From: Dactylonectria macrodidyma
Taxonomy: Eukaryota > Ascomycota > Sordariomycetes > Hypocreales > Nectriaceae
Direction: 5' to 3'
DNA: 64,000 nucleotides
Assembly (NCBI GenBank): GCA_020744425.1
Contig: JAGMUV010000059.1
Coordinates: 1-64,000 of the forward strand
This document shows positions 41,591-51,618 of the stretch, piece after piece. Under the pieces are notes generated by a model, which searched no databases, was not told the DNA's origin, and worked only from the letters and a program-made list of their open reading frames with translations. The stretch's first letter is position 1. Each line of letters begins with the position of its first letter. Position numbers and translations under genes: made by a program.

Positions 41591-42699
41591 CTATTGACGC
41601 GATCGCTTCTTCCATCCTATATCATGATGGTCCTCGGTCATCCCACGTTTCCGTTTTTTGTCATCGTTTTCAGGGTTTGTCGGAGCCTTGCCATATATAT
41701 CCATAATTTTGCGATGCTCCAAAAACGGGGACTTGATCAATAATGTAATTACCCGGTCTGCCAGACTTTCGTATGGCTTGAACGGGATTTTCAGATGTTT
41801 CATTGAAATGCCATCTGGACTTCTGTATCGCGGCTGGTCAAACTTTCTGAGGAAGTCACGAGGGACTAACGCTTCGTAGAAGTGAATATTTTCAATATCC
41901 TCTCGATTTGTCACTAGAAGCCGTGGCTACGCCGGTTAGCTAGGCGTCTCAAACACAATGATCACATTATGAAATACGAACCACTAAAATTGCCGACTCC
42001 CTTGAACTTGACGGGAATTTGGCGGCATTTTTGGACAAGTGCGATATCGAAGGGTGCGCCTGTTTCTGTGCGACTGATATCATTATCGATACCAAAATTG
42101 GGTCCTCTGTCCAATCCTGCAGCTCTTTCAAAATGACATTCCCATCAGGTTTAGAGCGCAAGAGCCTGGTGCGACTCGCAGTAATATCGGCGTAGTCAAC
42201 GTATACTACTGGACAAGAATTGATGTGATTTCCCCCTTGAAGTAAAAATACAAGCAATCTTTGTTGATAAACAGGACGTTTAGCATAGAAGAAGCGGAGT
42301 ATGTCACTATTTGTTGGAGTTAGTTGTCATACGAAAGACAAAGAACACAATATAAGAGGGGACTTGCCTGCTCTCTCTGAACAAGCTCTCGGGATATGCG
42401 AGTAACCTGCCCATTGCAGAGCGTTTCATTTTCAGGTTTTGACTCTTAGACAATAGTTCGGCATCACTCGGTATAGCAAACCATGTCTGAGAGCTGGAAC
42501 CGTCGCTTTCATGCCGGTGGTCTCTGTGCCCTTCATACGTCGATACCGATGCCGTGTGTATTTTGTTTGTATCCGTTTCGAAACGGCATTTCAAAAGGTC
42601 GAGATGGCGACGGGTCCATAGTGGCGGTATTACAAGCAATCGCTCGTTCGGGTAGGCACGGACGAGGCTTTTGATAGATTCTCCACGCTCACGGCTCAT
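41591..42699 (-). CDS. Unrecognised spliced gene, partner of the nuclease-like gene
   Basis: Three exons (42699-42368, 42306-41978, 41913-41591) fit in phase to 327 residues. The first intron has a GC donor in perfect GC-AG context (AG then GCAAGT), 61 bases long. The second (64 bases) uses GTATTT, a GCTAAC branch and CTAG. The protein has no signal peptide or membrane segment. Visible features are LLVIPPLWTRRHLDLLKCRF near the start, VVYVDYADITASRTRLLRSKPDG in the middle, TNREDIENIHFYE and a very basic C-terminus (DDKKRKRGM...GWKKRSRQ), a likely nuclear signal. I do not recognise the family. It is divergent from the gene at 42911, with 211 bases between the two start codons. Intact splice sites across three exons argue it is under selection. 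Function unknown. Confidence 0.72.
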
Positions 42700-42910
42700 T
42701 GCAGCCTCTCTGCTTGATGGGAATTGACACGTTGGTGTAACGTTGAAGATAACAGCGCCCCATGTCTGTGCGCAGGAGTCATCATCGGAAAATTATTGGC
42801 GCTCGGCTGGAATTATATTAGTCCGACTCCGTCTCAAGGAAGATGACACTTGCGGTCAAGATTAAGAAATTACATCATAAGGTATCGTGCGGCCACCGTC
42901 TCTAGCTACG
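42700..42910. promoter_or_regulatory. Shared bidirectional promoter region of the divergent pair
   Basis: The 211 bases between the two ATGs must contain the promoters of both genes. I see no clear TATA box; an AT-rich stretch (aaaattattggcgctcggct, ggaattatattagt) lies centrally at about 42785-42825. Co-regulation is inferred from spacing only. Confidence 0.5.
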
Positions 42911-44111
42911 ATGTCTGAGCAACCCTACTTTAATCACGTCACCTCCGAGTCTATCTTTAAATCTAGATTCGACGCCGAGGGTGGTAAGACCTTCTCTGAG
43001 CTCACTGACACTGCCGCTAGTGGGTGGGGTCGCCCCAACCTCCTGGCTTCCCGAGTTATCCGTCGACCAAAGTTGGAGAGCATCCTCCCTGTATTATCAA
43101 AATATTCATCTCCCCCGATATTACCGACGGAAATTAAAGCGTTCATTGATGGTCCAGAGGAGACTATTTCGTTCCATAGCGAGCACCGTCTTGTTCACAC
43201 TTACGGCCCCAGTCTTGGCCAACTATGGGCTGCATTATCAGCTCTCACCCTCCATCAGCACATCGACGGCGCGTCGGAAGGCTCTGAGGGAGACCATGAA
43301 GACGACGGCGGTGCGAGGTCTAAACGCGTGAGACGCAGTACCCTTCAAGATGATGATTTTGTGAGTTCCAGCATGATCCAGGTGGGTTCGAGCAGCCCTA
43401 TTACCGAACATAGCTCTCAGGGTTCATCTTCTGTTGGCTATGTCGATGCGAATTCGCAAGCACATCCTGTTCCACTCGAGGACATGACTTTACGTCTCGC
43501 CGGCTGCGTAATCCGCCATCTCTTGTTCTTTGGCCCACCGCAAAATTCAGACTCATTGCCATTTGTGGTGGAATTTCGCGATGCCAAAACGAGACTCGTG
43601 GCAACTACTCCTCACCAACAGCGCAGAGTGGTCGCCATTGACGACGGGGGACTTTTCCTCCGAGAAAACTTCGCTGGCAAATCTCGAATATTGAAATCTC
43701 ATGTGGCGATCCTGGAGGCTAAGAAACAATTCCAACGTATAGAGAATGGAAGACCAGTCATTTCAGATTCTTGCTTTGCTCAAATGACCTGTGAAGCAAT
43801 GGCTGCTCGACTGAGGGGACATGAAGAGGACTCAAATGAGAGGTAGTACCCAGTATTGTTTTCCGATTACTTTGCTCAAGATTTGATACTAACAAAGAGA
43901 TAGCGTCGTGGTCATCAATTTTACTCAGCACTATGCCTGCATTCTTCAATTCGAAATCAGTAACGAATATCTACAAGATTTTGATTCGGCGACACCCAGA
44001 TCTTTCATTTATGTCTACTCAACGCCTTGGTTGGATATTAGTACTAAACGGGGGAGAGAAAATATAGTGGCGAATCTCTGCAGGTTGATGGCTTGGGGGA
44101 TGGACTCCTGA
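42911..44111 (+). CDS. PD-(D/E)XK nuclease-like protein
   Basis: Two exons (42911-43842 and 43904-44111) with a 61-base intron (GTAGTA donor, TACTAAC branch, ATAG acceptor) join in phase to 379 residues from MSEQPYFNHV. Residues about 110-190 are acidic/Ser-rich and contain a basic RSKRVRRS motif. The core at 195-305 has the order expected of a PD-(D/E)XK fold: strand PFVVEF, an acidic AIDDGG (D244/D245), then HVAILEAKK (E269-x-K271) and a Gln-containing helix (CFAQMTCEAMAARL). The C-terminal exon is beta-rich (VVVINFTQHYACILQFEI). Families with this fold include restriction-like, repair and selfish-element nucleases. The assignment is by pattern, not by a profile search. It is divergent from the unknown gene at 41591 and both are intact. 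Confidence 0.66.
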
Positions 44112-44543
44112 GAAAAGTTGCGTGGGAAGATTTATTCTGAAATGTATTTACTCCACACATGCGCAGCCTTACAGAGAGAAGGGGGGGAGTTATTATTGGC
44201 AATTGAGGCGATTACTGCGTAAACGGATTGTGCCTCCGGTCGACCCGAAAACCCATTCACTAACTCCTCTCTATAATAATATAAGTACAAGACAGAGAGC
44301 GTTAGGGCAGAGGTTGCATCAGAAAACTTTATGCGTTGGTAAGCTAGGGATCGAAGGGACTCTTTGGAGTGGCGCAGCAACTTCGCCAGATGTGCAAAGC
44401 TGGGGCCTAGCATAAGTCAGCAGCGACACACAAGTCTTGCTCGCGTCGCGGAGCATCGGGATGAGAAGCTCGGCCTCTTCAGGACTCTTCTAAACCATTA
44501 AACTTCTTGCTAGTGGAAAGGGGGTGCTGAGCTTATAGGGCGC
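44112..44543. other. Spacer between the nuclease-like gene and family X copy X3
   Basis: Frames of up to 97 codons exist on both strands over the same bases (44122-44415) and mirror each other; neither shows a family pattern. Confidence 0.45.
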
Positions 44544-45997
44544 TTAGGGAGTGAAAGAAAAAGATCGATATGATCCTGTGTACTTCTCTTGACGCGGTCC
44601 TCCGTACAGAGTACTGTACAATCCCTTAGAGTGCTGGAGTTGATCAACGCCATAAACTTGACGAACAGCGGGATAGAAGATATCATCAAACCACCGCGAG
44701 AACTGCTCGTCAGTTAACTGATAGAAATCGCGGCGGCATGGCAAGTGTGGGAAGAACAGATGGAGAGTGATAAAATCAGCGCCTTCAACCTTTGCAAAGG
44801 TGAAATGTGGCACATCTTTAAGTCAGGATGGAAGGAGTCGAGGTCGCTCTGTATCGGGAGCTACATGATCAAAGGTTAGATGAACATCTGTCTGAATGTT
44901 TTGGTGATACTGTGGAGCAGAATAAAATCATATCCCATTACTCGCTGCTGCCGGAGAATCCACAAAGCCTAAGAGGCTGTCGACGTCAAATGAAATAACA
45001 GGTGGAGTCTGAGGGGCCCGTTCGACGTGGAGGCAAGCCTGCTTGGGCTTGCCATCAAAGTTTTGGGTTGCAGTGTTTAAATGAGCATGTTGTATTGATT
45101 AAAGGAGAAAAAGACTAGCGCTAACCAGCGGAAGCTATTGACAAGAAGACATCCACATCCCAGCCACCAATGGATCGGAATAGCCATTGATCCGTTGAAC
45201 GACGGATCTCAACATGCAGAACCGGAGAATAACACCTGCCATTGATCCGGAGTAAGCTCCGTTGTCTTGCCATCAATTTTGGGGGCGAGAATATAATGTT
45301 TATCAAGTGTATGAGGTACATCGTGGGGGACTAATCGATTCAGCCCATGGTGGTTATCTGCTCCCTCAGCTTCGATGTGCGCTGTCAGAGATTCTCGATG
45401 GCTTTGGGCGTTACAGCCATATATCCCGACAAGAAATTGCTGAATAAACTTCTGTGTAGTATATTCCACATCGGTGTTGGCATTATCATTAGCAAGATCT
45501 GCTCGCTCCTCGGCATGGATTTGTGGGCTTTGGGGTTGTCTCTGATCTTCGCGCTCTTCAGCAGAGTAGAGGCCGACTGGTTCCTCCTCGTAATAGGGAT
45601 CCGGCTCGATAGTATTGATGATGGGATCATCAACTTCCTGACTAGAGATAGTTAAAATGTCACAGGGAGAAATGTCGTTTTCTTCAAACTCCCCAGTGTC
45701 AGGTAAAAGATCAGCTTCTTCAAATTCCTCAGTGTCGGGTACTGGGTCATCATCTTCAAACCCCCCTATGTCAGGTAATAAATTGTTCTCCAGTCCCGGC
45801 AGCCCATTCTCTACCACTGATTCAATTACGTCAGACAGTAGCTCGGCCTGGTGGTTTGTCGTGGCAGTACCCTTTCTTGCTTTCTGGCGATTTCGGTAGT
45901 TTCGTGTACGATTCGCTTGTAGGAGACGCTGACGTACAGTAGCACTGTCCTGTTTTTTAGCGCCTACAAATCGGATATTCTTTGCTATTTGTACCAT
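44544..45997 (-). pseudogene. Family X gene, decayed (copy X3)
   Basis: The minus-strand ATG at 45997 opens 262 codons: a basic bZIP-like start (RLLQANRTRNYRNRQKARK), an acidic repeat region (three DTEEFEE/DTGEFEE-type units) and a conserved block (KFIQQFLVGIYGC...ENHHGL-like ADNHHGLNRL...LDKHYILAPKID..TTELTPDQW). A one-base shift near 45215 is needed to continue into LHVEIRRSTDQWLFRSIGGWD. Coding texture then resumes with two stops through CLHVERAPQTPP and FDVDSLLGFVD to FAKVEGADFITLHLFFPHLP...LTDEQFSRWFDDIFYPAVRQVY, after which it diverges. At least one frameshift and two stops mark it as dead. I recall similar multi-copy unknown proteins in fungal genomes but no named function. Confidence 0.66.
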
Positions 45998-46454
45998 AGA
46001 ATCTCCCTAGAATGGTTCTATTGTGATCATCGTAAGTGGAAATATAATTTATAAAGTAATCGAAAACACTAACTTAGTTATAGAAACTGACGTTTGATAA
46101 TTAAAGTGCCTTATTTTGCAACAGTTGCGCGAGGTCAAACGGGGGTCTCTCACTTATCAAAAGCCCGCACCTCACAACAGAGTGAGTGGGACGGCTAAAC
46201 TTCGCTGAACTCAAAGCACTAGCCATATTAGGAAATGTAACGCTCAATTCATGAATTGCACTATTCCATAACAGGAAATGTAACGCTTGATCGATTGTCA
46301 CCATATCGCGACACGCCATAACATACCGCAACAGCAATATCGATTTAAAAATAATAAAACTTCTTTTTTTATATTCTTTAGACAGTAAAGTATATATTAA
46401 AACTGCATTTAGCCATAAAAATTGGTGGTGGCCTTGAAAACCTAATTGCAGTTT
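45998..46454 (-). repeat. Upstream region of family X copy X3
   Basis: Compared with copies X1 and X2 this region keeps the landmarks in order but is more diverged. It has the sequence gaaaacctaattgcagtttt at its far end (46435-46454), an AT-rich stretch, and two GGAAATGTAACGCT motifs (about 46232 and 46275). It is the presumed promoter of the family X gene. Confidence 0.6.
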
Positions 46455-47048
46455 TCCCCATGGATGAATCATGCCACCGAGTTGAAGCCCATTCGTAAGC
46501 ACGCAATAGCGCTGGTTGGAGTCGGGTTGGAAAAGCTCCATCTAGACCATATGTGGTTCCTCGTTGCAATGGTCTATGCCCACTCTGCCAAGCAAAGACA
46601 ACATTCAAATCGGCGTGCGCACTGCGATCGTCGTACCTGTTGATTGGAGAATATATCTCTCGGACGTGCTTTTCAGTTATCCCTATAGCAATTTGTCGAT
46701 ATTGTCGAGCGTTGACTTTATGTTGCTAGACCTCCAGAGTGGCTTTTCCGAGTATTTCCTTAAGACGAGATGTTCCCCATGGTCTTCCATCCGAGCAGAA
46801 GAGGAGCCTCTCATACGGGCTCGGCCGGCAAGCCTCCGAAGCACCGTAACGCTCTCCAGTGCTGCATAGCCACGCGTGTTGTTTCATACTGTTTCATATG
46901 AAACTGTAACTCTCCCAGTTTCATATGTTTCAGTCGGTTTCATATGTTTCATATACGCCCGATGAGTCCCAAATATCTTAGTACTTAACCAAGAAAATTT
47001 CGCAAACCAAATGCCTTCAACGCAGTTAGAAACTTGCTAACAGTAAAT
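46455..47048. other. No supported gene; palindromic motif cluster at 46880-46952
   Basis: No coding region is supported. Between 46880 and 46952 the motif GTTTCATA occurs about six times, once as the full palindrome GTTTCATATGAAAC. It may be a subterminal repeat array of a nearby hAT-like element or a regulatory cluster. Confidence 0.5.
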
Positions 47049-47520
47049 ATGTCATCAGCTTCGCCCGCTCCCTTGTTATCGGAGCCTTCTGACGAGGTCT
47101 TGGGACCTGCTTCGCCTGACTCTCCCGTTCCCGCCAAGCGCGCATTGCATCGTTCTCCCTCTGATCGGGCTGGCAAGCGCGCCAAAGGCCGTACAAACAA
47201 AAGCACTTGGAACGAGGCGGGTGACCCTTATGAAGAGAGAGGAGAGAAAGCTCGCGATACCTCATACCACGAAATTTGGTACTGCAAGCACTGCGACTCC
47301 ACGAAAAAGCCTAATTCGGTAACGACGAACCTGAGCCGAGCCCGCAAGCACCTGCGGGACTTTCATGGCATCCGCGTTATAGAGCATGTGGAAAGGTCGG
47401 ATCTGAAGAAGCAGCAACATGGCACCATTACGGATTTGTTTGGAAGGCAGGAGGAACGTCAAGCCAATCGAGACCTTAATGAGGGAAAATATTTGGCAAA
47501 CGCTATTCAAGGGTCGGAAC
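47049..47520 (+). pseudogene. hAT transposase N-terminal (BED zinc finger) fragment
   Basis: From MSSASPAPLL the frame carries a basic segment (PAKRALHRSPSDRAGKRAKG) and then a BED-type zinc finger (YHEIWYCKHCDSTKK...SRARKHLRDFHGI), followed by the linker ITDLFGRQEER and NRDLNEGKYLANAI, typical of the start of fungal hAT transposases. Homology ends at 47520, where the termini of another hAT element begin; the final 11 codons are foreign. The catalytic RNase H-like core and the dimerisation domain are absent. Confidence 0.75.
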
Positions 47521-48846
47521 CACTACATCCACTCCACTTTTGGGCCAAGTAGAGTGGATGGACCATTTTTAGGCAATTACAAAGTGGATGTAGCACACTT
47601 TCGACCGGAGTGGAATGGATGTACACACGTGGATTTATAGTGTATCTTTGAGGCTCTTCACAACCTCGTCGGTGCCTATTCAGCCTCACTTTCAGAGGTT
47701 GACACTAACTCTTCAGCCTGTTGCTGCTGTGATGAATCGTCAACCTCTCTGGCGCTGTCCTCGCCCTCCAATTGCCATTTTGACTCAGCAAGCGCCAGCT
47801 CGTCGTCGCTTAGAGTGCCACAACCGGCATCCAGCTTACTTTCAAGGTGTGACTTAAGCAATGGATCCAAGGTCCTTGATAAGGCTAGCTCGATACCACG
47901 AGCGTAAAACCTGGCATATGGCGATAATCTCAGCCTCTAGGCCCGTACGCAACCCAGAGATCATCTTGCCAGCCGCTGAAAATAACCTCACACTCGGCTG
48001 ACATCGGCTGGATCGTCAGGAAGTCCAAGGCCATCCCGGATAACCGAGGATATCTGCTTTGTTAGCATACGCTGAAAGTGTTGCTTATTAAAGCGTGAGA
48101 TGAAGCTATTCGCGATATTTTGTTCCGTAGGCTTGTTGACGTCCAGTTTCAAACCGAAAACCGAGGCAATAGTCGGCTGGTTCGATTTCAGTGCGCCTTC
48201 GGATTTCAGCTGTGTGGTGCTCTTTTTCTCTCCCTCTGGTGCTGGTGTTTTGTGCTCACGCCATAGATGATTTGCCGCGTTCTGGAGACCTGAAGAGGTA
48301 AAACTCGCGATAATGGGACGATTTCCGAGGATACAGTCCTTGCAAGCCCATTTGCGTAAGCCATGACGTTGAATATCATAGCCAAAGTCCCACAGCCAAG
48401 AGCTAGTATCACGAGCGCGTTCTGACCAATTCCAGCCTCTGAAATGGCGAAAAAGACGGTCTTCGAGCTGCTGCTGTTGGCCTGGTTGGCCTGGCTGGTT
48501 GGCTGACATCAATTTTTTTTTTGGCAAAAACAAAGCAGGAAATCTGTAGAAAACGCACTCAATAGGGGTAGTTTCTCGTCAATATTATTAGATTAGCTGT
48601 AGGGGTGATCGACCTCGGCTAACTTGGGTCCAGGTACCTCGATTTAATGGGCAGTCATATACAAAAATAAGTACTATGAACCATACAGGGTCAGGGAATA
48701 TCCCACTGTACCTAAATCCACCTAAATCCACTCCATTACATCCACTTTCGTGTCCAAGTGTAGTGGATTATTACGTAATCTGAGCGCCGACAAGTGGATG
48801 TAATAGAGATGGGCCACTTATATGTGGTCCACGTGGATTTACAGTG
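47521..48846 (-). mobile_element. Internally deleted hAT element (borders tentative)
   Basis: The right end reads, on the minus strand, CACTGTAAATCCACGTGG; the left end on the plus strand reads CACTACATCCACTCC. Both subterminal regions (47521-47642 and 48704-48846) are packed with GTGGAT/ATCCAC motifs, and each contains an inner copy of the CACTRTA-type end. The interior encodes an N-terminal and a C-terminal piece of a hAT transposase with the catalytic middle lost. No 8-bp duplication matches across these borders, so the element may be recombined from two copies. Confidence 0.55.
47695..48509 (-). pseudogene. hAT transposase with catalytic core deleted
   Basis: From MSANQPGQPG at 48509 the frame gives a BED-like zinc finger (KWACKDCILG...AANHLWREH), the linker PTIASVFGLKL and a start of the next domain (NIANSFISRFNKQHFQRML). 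It stops after DDPADVSRV, and directly downstream, in shifted frame, the hAT C-terminal signature appears (LFSAAGKMISGLRTGLEAE...CQVLRSWYRA). After another one-base shift an acidic tail follows (LDPLLKSHLESKLDAG...SESEAE). The roughly 400 residues of catalytic domain between these parts are gone. The protein cannot be an active transposase. Confidence 0.78.
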
Positions 48847-50219
48847 TAGTGGGTTCGAGCCTTGATCTCATGCATTATTGCCTTCGTTCCCTTAGAAAAT
48901 GACTTTAGAGCCTCAAGAATAGATGCCGGTGAGCTGCTCTGATGCCTTCTGATTCGTCTTTCGAGGTATTCGGACTGAGAGCTGGCCTCCAGCACCGTCT
49001 TTGGGGTCTTCGAGACCCAAGGGTCAGGGAGGCCGACTTCCTCCTCAACCGGTGTTGGAGTCCGTAGCTGCACATCAAGCTTTGAAATGACATTTTCTGG
49101 GTCCAAAGGAATAAGTCCGGCCCCTCGGAAACCTCCCTCAATATTCCTCTTTGTCATGGCGGCTTCATGGGCGGCGTAAAAGGCTGGGAAGAACTCAGTC
49201 TTTGAAACGTGGGTTATGGAGCATCTGATCAGTTGCTCAATTGCTCGACCGTAGGCTTTTTTAAGCGGCCCAAAGCACCCGACATCAAGAGGCTGAAGTA
49301 GATGAGACGAATGAGGCGGCATACAAAGCGTAATGATGTGGTTCTCTTCGCAATATTTCTCAAAGTCGACCGAGTGGTGACTTTCGTGCCCGTCGAGGAT
49401 CAGAAGACGATAGCGACCGGTCGATCGGGCCTTTGTGTGCCGATCAAAGTGCTTGAGCCACTCAAGACCTGTCTCATTGTCGGTCCAGCCATTTTGAGTC
49501 GTCGCGATAGCCCAATCGCCCGGGAGGTTGCTTTCTCGGTACCAGCTGGCGAGGTGATATTGGCCCGCAACCACGATAAACGGCCGGATCGCCCAGCCTT
49601 CCGCATTGATCGCTTGAATGACTGTAACCCATTCCCGGTTTCCAGGCTGGACCGATTTCGGGTTTCCACGCCTTTCTGCGCCTGTGACAACCATTCCGCT
49701 TGCAATGATGCCCATCATAAAGCCAGTCTCGTCAAAGTTATAGATATCAGCGAGGTTGACACCATATTTCGCAATTGTGTTCTCCACGAGCCTGAACCAA
49801 TCGCGAATAATAGTCGGATCTTCGCATTTGGCTCTCTGATAGTCGTATTTACGGAAAAAACGCGTCTTGAGCTTTGGGTGTCGCCTGACGAAGTTGGAAG
49901 CCCAGCGCTTGCCGACGGGTGACACTTCGCGGTCTGCAAGCAGTCGGTTGGCCATTTCTTCAACACCACGCAGTCGCGGAGGAAGTCCTCGCGAATCCAG
50001 GTCTAGAATGAACTGAACAATGATTTGCTCCTCTAGATCAGATAGTCGACGCGATGGCGGGATATAATCGCGCCGAGATTGAATACCATTCTGGCGGCGA
50101 CGTAGCCTATGCTCATTGACCTCATATATACTTGCAGCGCGTCGGACACTTAGTTTTGGGTTATTTTGAAGGGCTTGAAGGGCAAGAAGGGTTTTGGCCT
50201 CAATATTTGATTGTGACAT
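48771..50219 (-). CDS. pogo/Fot1-type transposase with foreign C-terminus
   Basis: The 482-residue frame starts MSQSNIEAKTLLALQ. It has a psq-like helix-turn-helix (about 1-50), a CENP-B/Tc5 second DNA-binding domain (about 55-125, ending NFVRRHPKLKTRF) and the catalytic triad FDETG (D163), LILDGHESHH (D276) and LLQPLDVGCFGPLK (D312), with the last pair 35 residues apart. The catalytic part is intact. The last about 23 codons (from HYTVNPRGPHIS) are encoded by the terminal sequence of the hAT element ending at 48846, so the normal C-terminus and the element's right end are lost. Upstream, between 50220 and 50418, partial direct repeats with ttttagtcaa are seen but no clear TIR. It may still make a protein but cannot be mobilised as a unit. 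Confidence 0.88.
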   Translation of the reverse strand: MSQSNIEAKTLLALQALQNNPKLSVRRAASIYEVNEHRLRRRQNGIQSRRDYIPPSRRLSDLEEQIIVQFILDLDSRGLPPRLRGVEEMANRLLADREVSPVGKRWASNFVRRHPKLKTRFFRKYDYQRAKCEDPTIIRDWFRLVENTIAKYGVNLADIYNFDETGFMMGIIASGMVVTGAERRGNPKSVQPGNREWVTVIQAINAEGWAIRPFIVVAGQYHLASWYRESNLPGDWAIATTQNGWTDNETGLEWLKHFDRHTKARSTGRYRLLILDGHESHHSVDFEKYCEENHIITLCMPPHSSHLLQPLDVGCFGPLKKAYGRAIEQLIRCSITHVSKTEFFPAFYAAHEAAMTKRNIEGGFRGAGLIPLDPENVISKLDVQLRTPTPVEEEVGLPDPWVSKTPKTVLEASSQSEYLERRIRRHQSSSPASILEALKSFSKGTKAIMHEIKARTHYTVNPRGPHISGPSLLHPLVGAQIT

Positions 50220-50418
50220 GCTTGGTGGTTGAGATTTGATTAATAGAGTGAAAAGTTAGATGTAAAAGGGAAAAGTGCGACGCACACTTGGATGCGAACG
50301 CACACTTATCATGTACGTTAGTCAAAAAGAGGTCTTTACTTTTAGTCAAGTCAAATCACCTTGTCCTTACGGAGTACTGTAGTAAAAAAAAAGAGATCTG
50401 TGCTTTTAGTCAAAGACA

Positions 50419-51618
50419 CTATCCACATATCGCACGGTCCCGGTATGCGGCTTGATCCTCCCCACGAACATTCCTCGGGAGGGTGCTTAGGTGCATATTT
50501 CCCTGGAGCCAGAGGAGGCTGTGGAGGTGGAGCGCACCCCTCTCATTCGTCTCTACCGCCCCGTAGTACTGGCTGACGTGGCCAAACACCGAGTCCTCCC
50601 CGACCCTCACGTAGTGTTCGAAGAAGATGGAGACCTCCCGGTGGAATAAGATGGCCGAACTGAGGGGGTCCGATATCGCGAGTCGGGCCCTCTTGTATGC
50701 CTGATCAAGGCTTCTTAGAAAATCCTCAGCTTCACCCATCTCGCAGATGCGGTATGCCGCCAGCTTGAGCTTTATCGGGTTCGTGATATCGTTCGGGCTG
50801 AGAGTGAACCAGATGGCGGGAATCCCGTACCGAACTATGAATGTTGAGACCGTATGACTAAGATGGTCCGATCTGCTGGTGGCTGGGATGTGGATACATG
50901 TAAGGAGCTGTGCTCCTCTCAGACATATGTAACTTAGGTTTTTTAATATCACCGACAACCTATTCGTTTCATCAATGAAGGACTTGATCTTCCGCCGCAT
51001 GGCCAAGCGGCTCTCCCTCGACATCGGCTGACGGTAGCCGCACAGCGACAGGCTCCTCAGCAGCCGATTGACGGCTGGATCTGTAGTCTTCCCGAAAGCT
51101 TCCAGTTCGACCCTCGCCTTTTCAAGCCTCGCTGCGGTCAAGTCTTGGACGGTGCGCTCCACATCTGAGAAATCACTCTTCCGCACGCTTGCCATGCTCA
51201 CGCGGCGGTTCCTGGACAGCACCCCCATGTTGAAAACGAGAAAGGGGAAGACGGGATGCGCTGCAAAGCGACCACCGTGGCGCTGGAGTACCAATTTCGC
51301 CCAAGCTTCCAGGGTCATGTTCCGGGACGACACCAACCGTTGCACAGCGAATTCTGCCTCGACAGTGCGAGGAGCCTCCCCTCTCGCGTCCATGGCGCAT
51401 TCTTCGGCCTGCCGGGGACCGCCCTTGCCCTGTGGGAACAAGCTAGGGAATGATTTTGCCAAAAACCACGTATCAAAGGGACCTGCAAAGTCTTGACCGC
51501 GGGAAATAGCAATGTAAGGCTCGGCCGCGCGCCCGTGCCGCACCTTGGCTGTCGCACGACACGATTGTTTGGATGACTGAACAACGATCGGGAAGAAGAT
51601 CCCCTGTGAATCGGGCAA
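50419..51618 (-). pseudogene. Helitron Rep-domain fragment
   Basis: About 399 open codons, without a plausible ATG at the start, match the Helitron-like N-terminal Rep domain: FPSLFPQGKGG, RFAAHPVFPFLVFNMG, IPAIWFTLSPND and ERGALHLHSLLWLQG, the last with the HUH pair (HLH). The YxxxY motif and the whole PIF1 helicase are missing; the frame ends at 50419 beside the pogo element's flank. It is clearly different in sequence from the Helitron at 8282, so it comes from a second lineage. An in-frame stop just upstream of 51618 truncates the other side. Confidence 0.82.

Noticed and set aside
48704..48846. A separate 143-bp hAT MITE
   Set aside because: It has CACTGTA...TACAGTG ends, but no 8-bp duplication, and its sequence continues into the hAT transposase upstream region, so it is better read as the subterminal part of the deleted hAT element.
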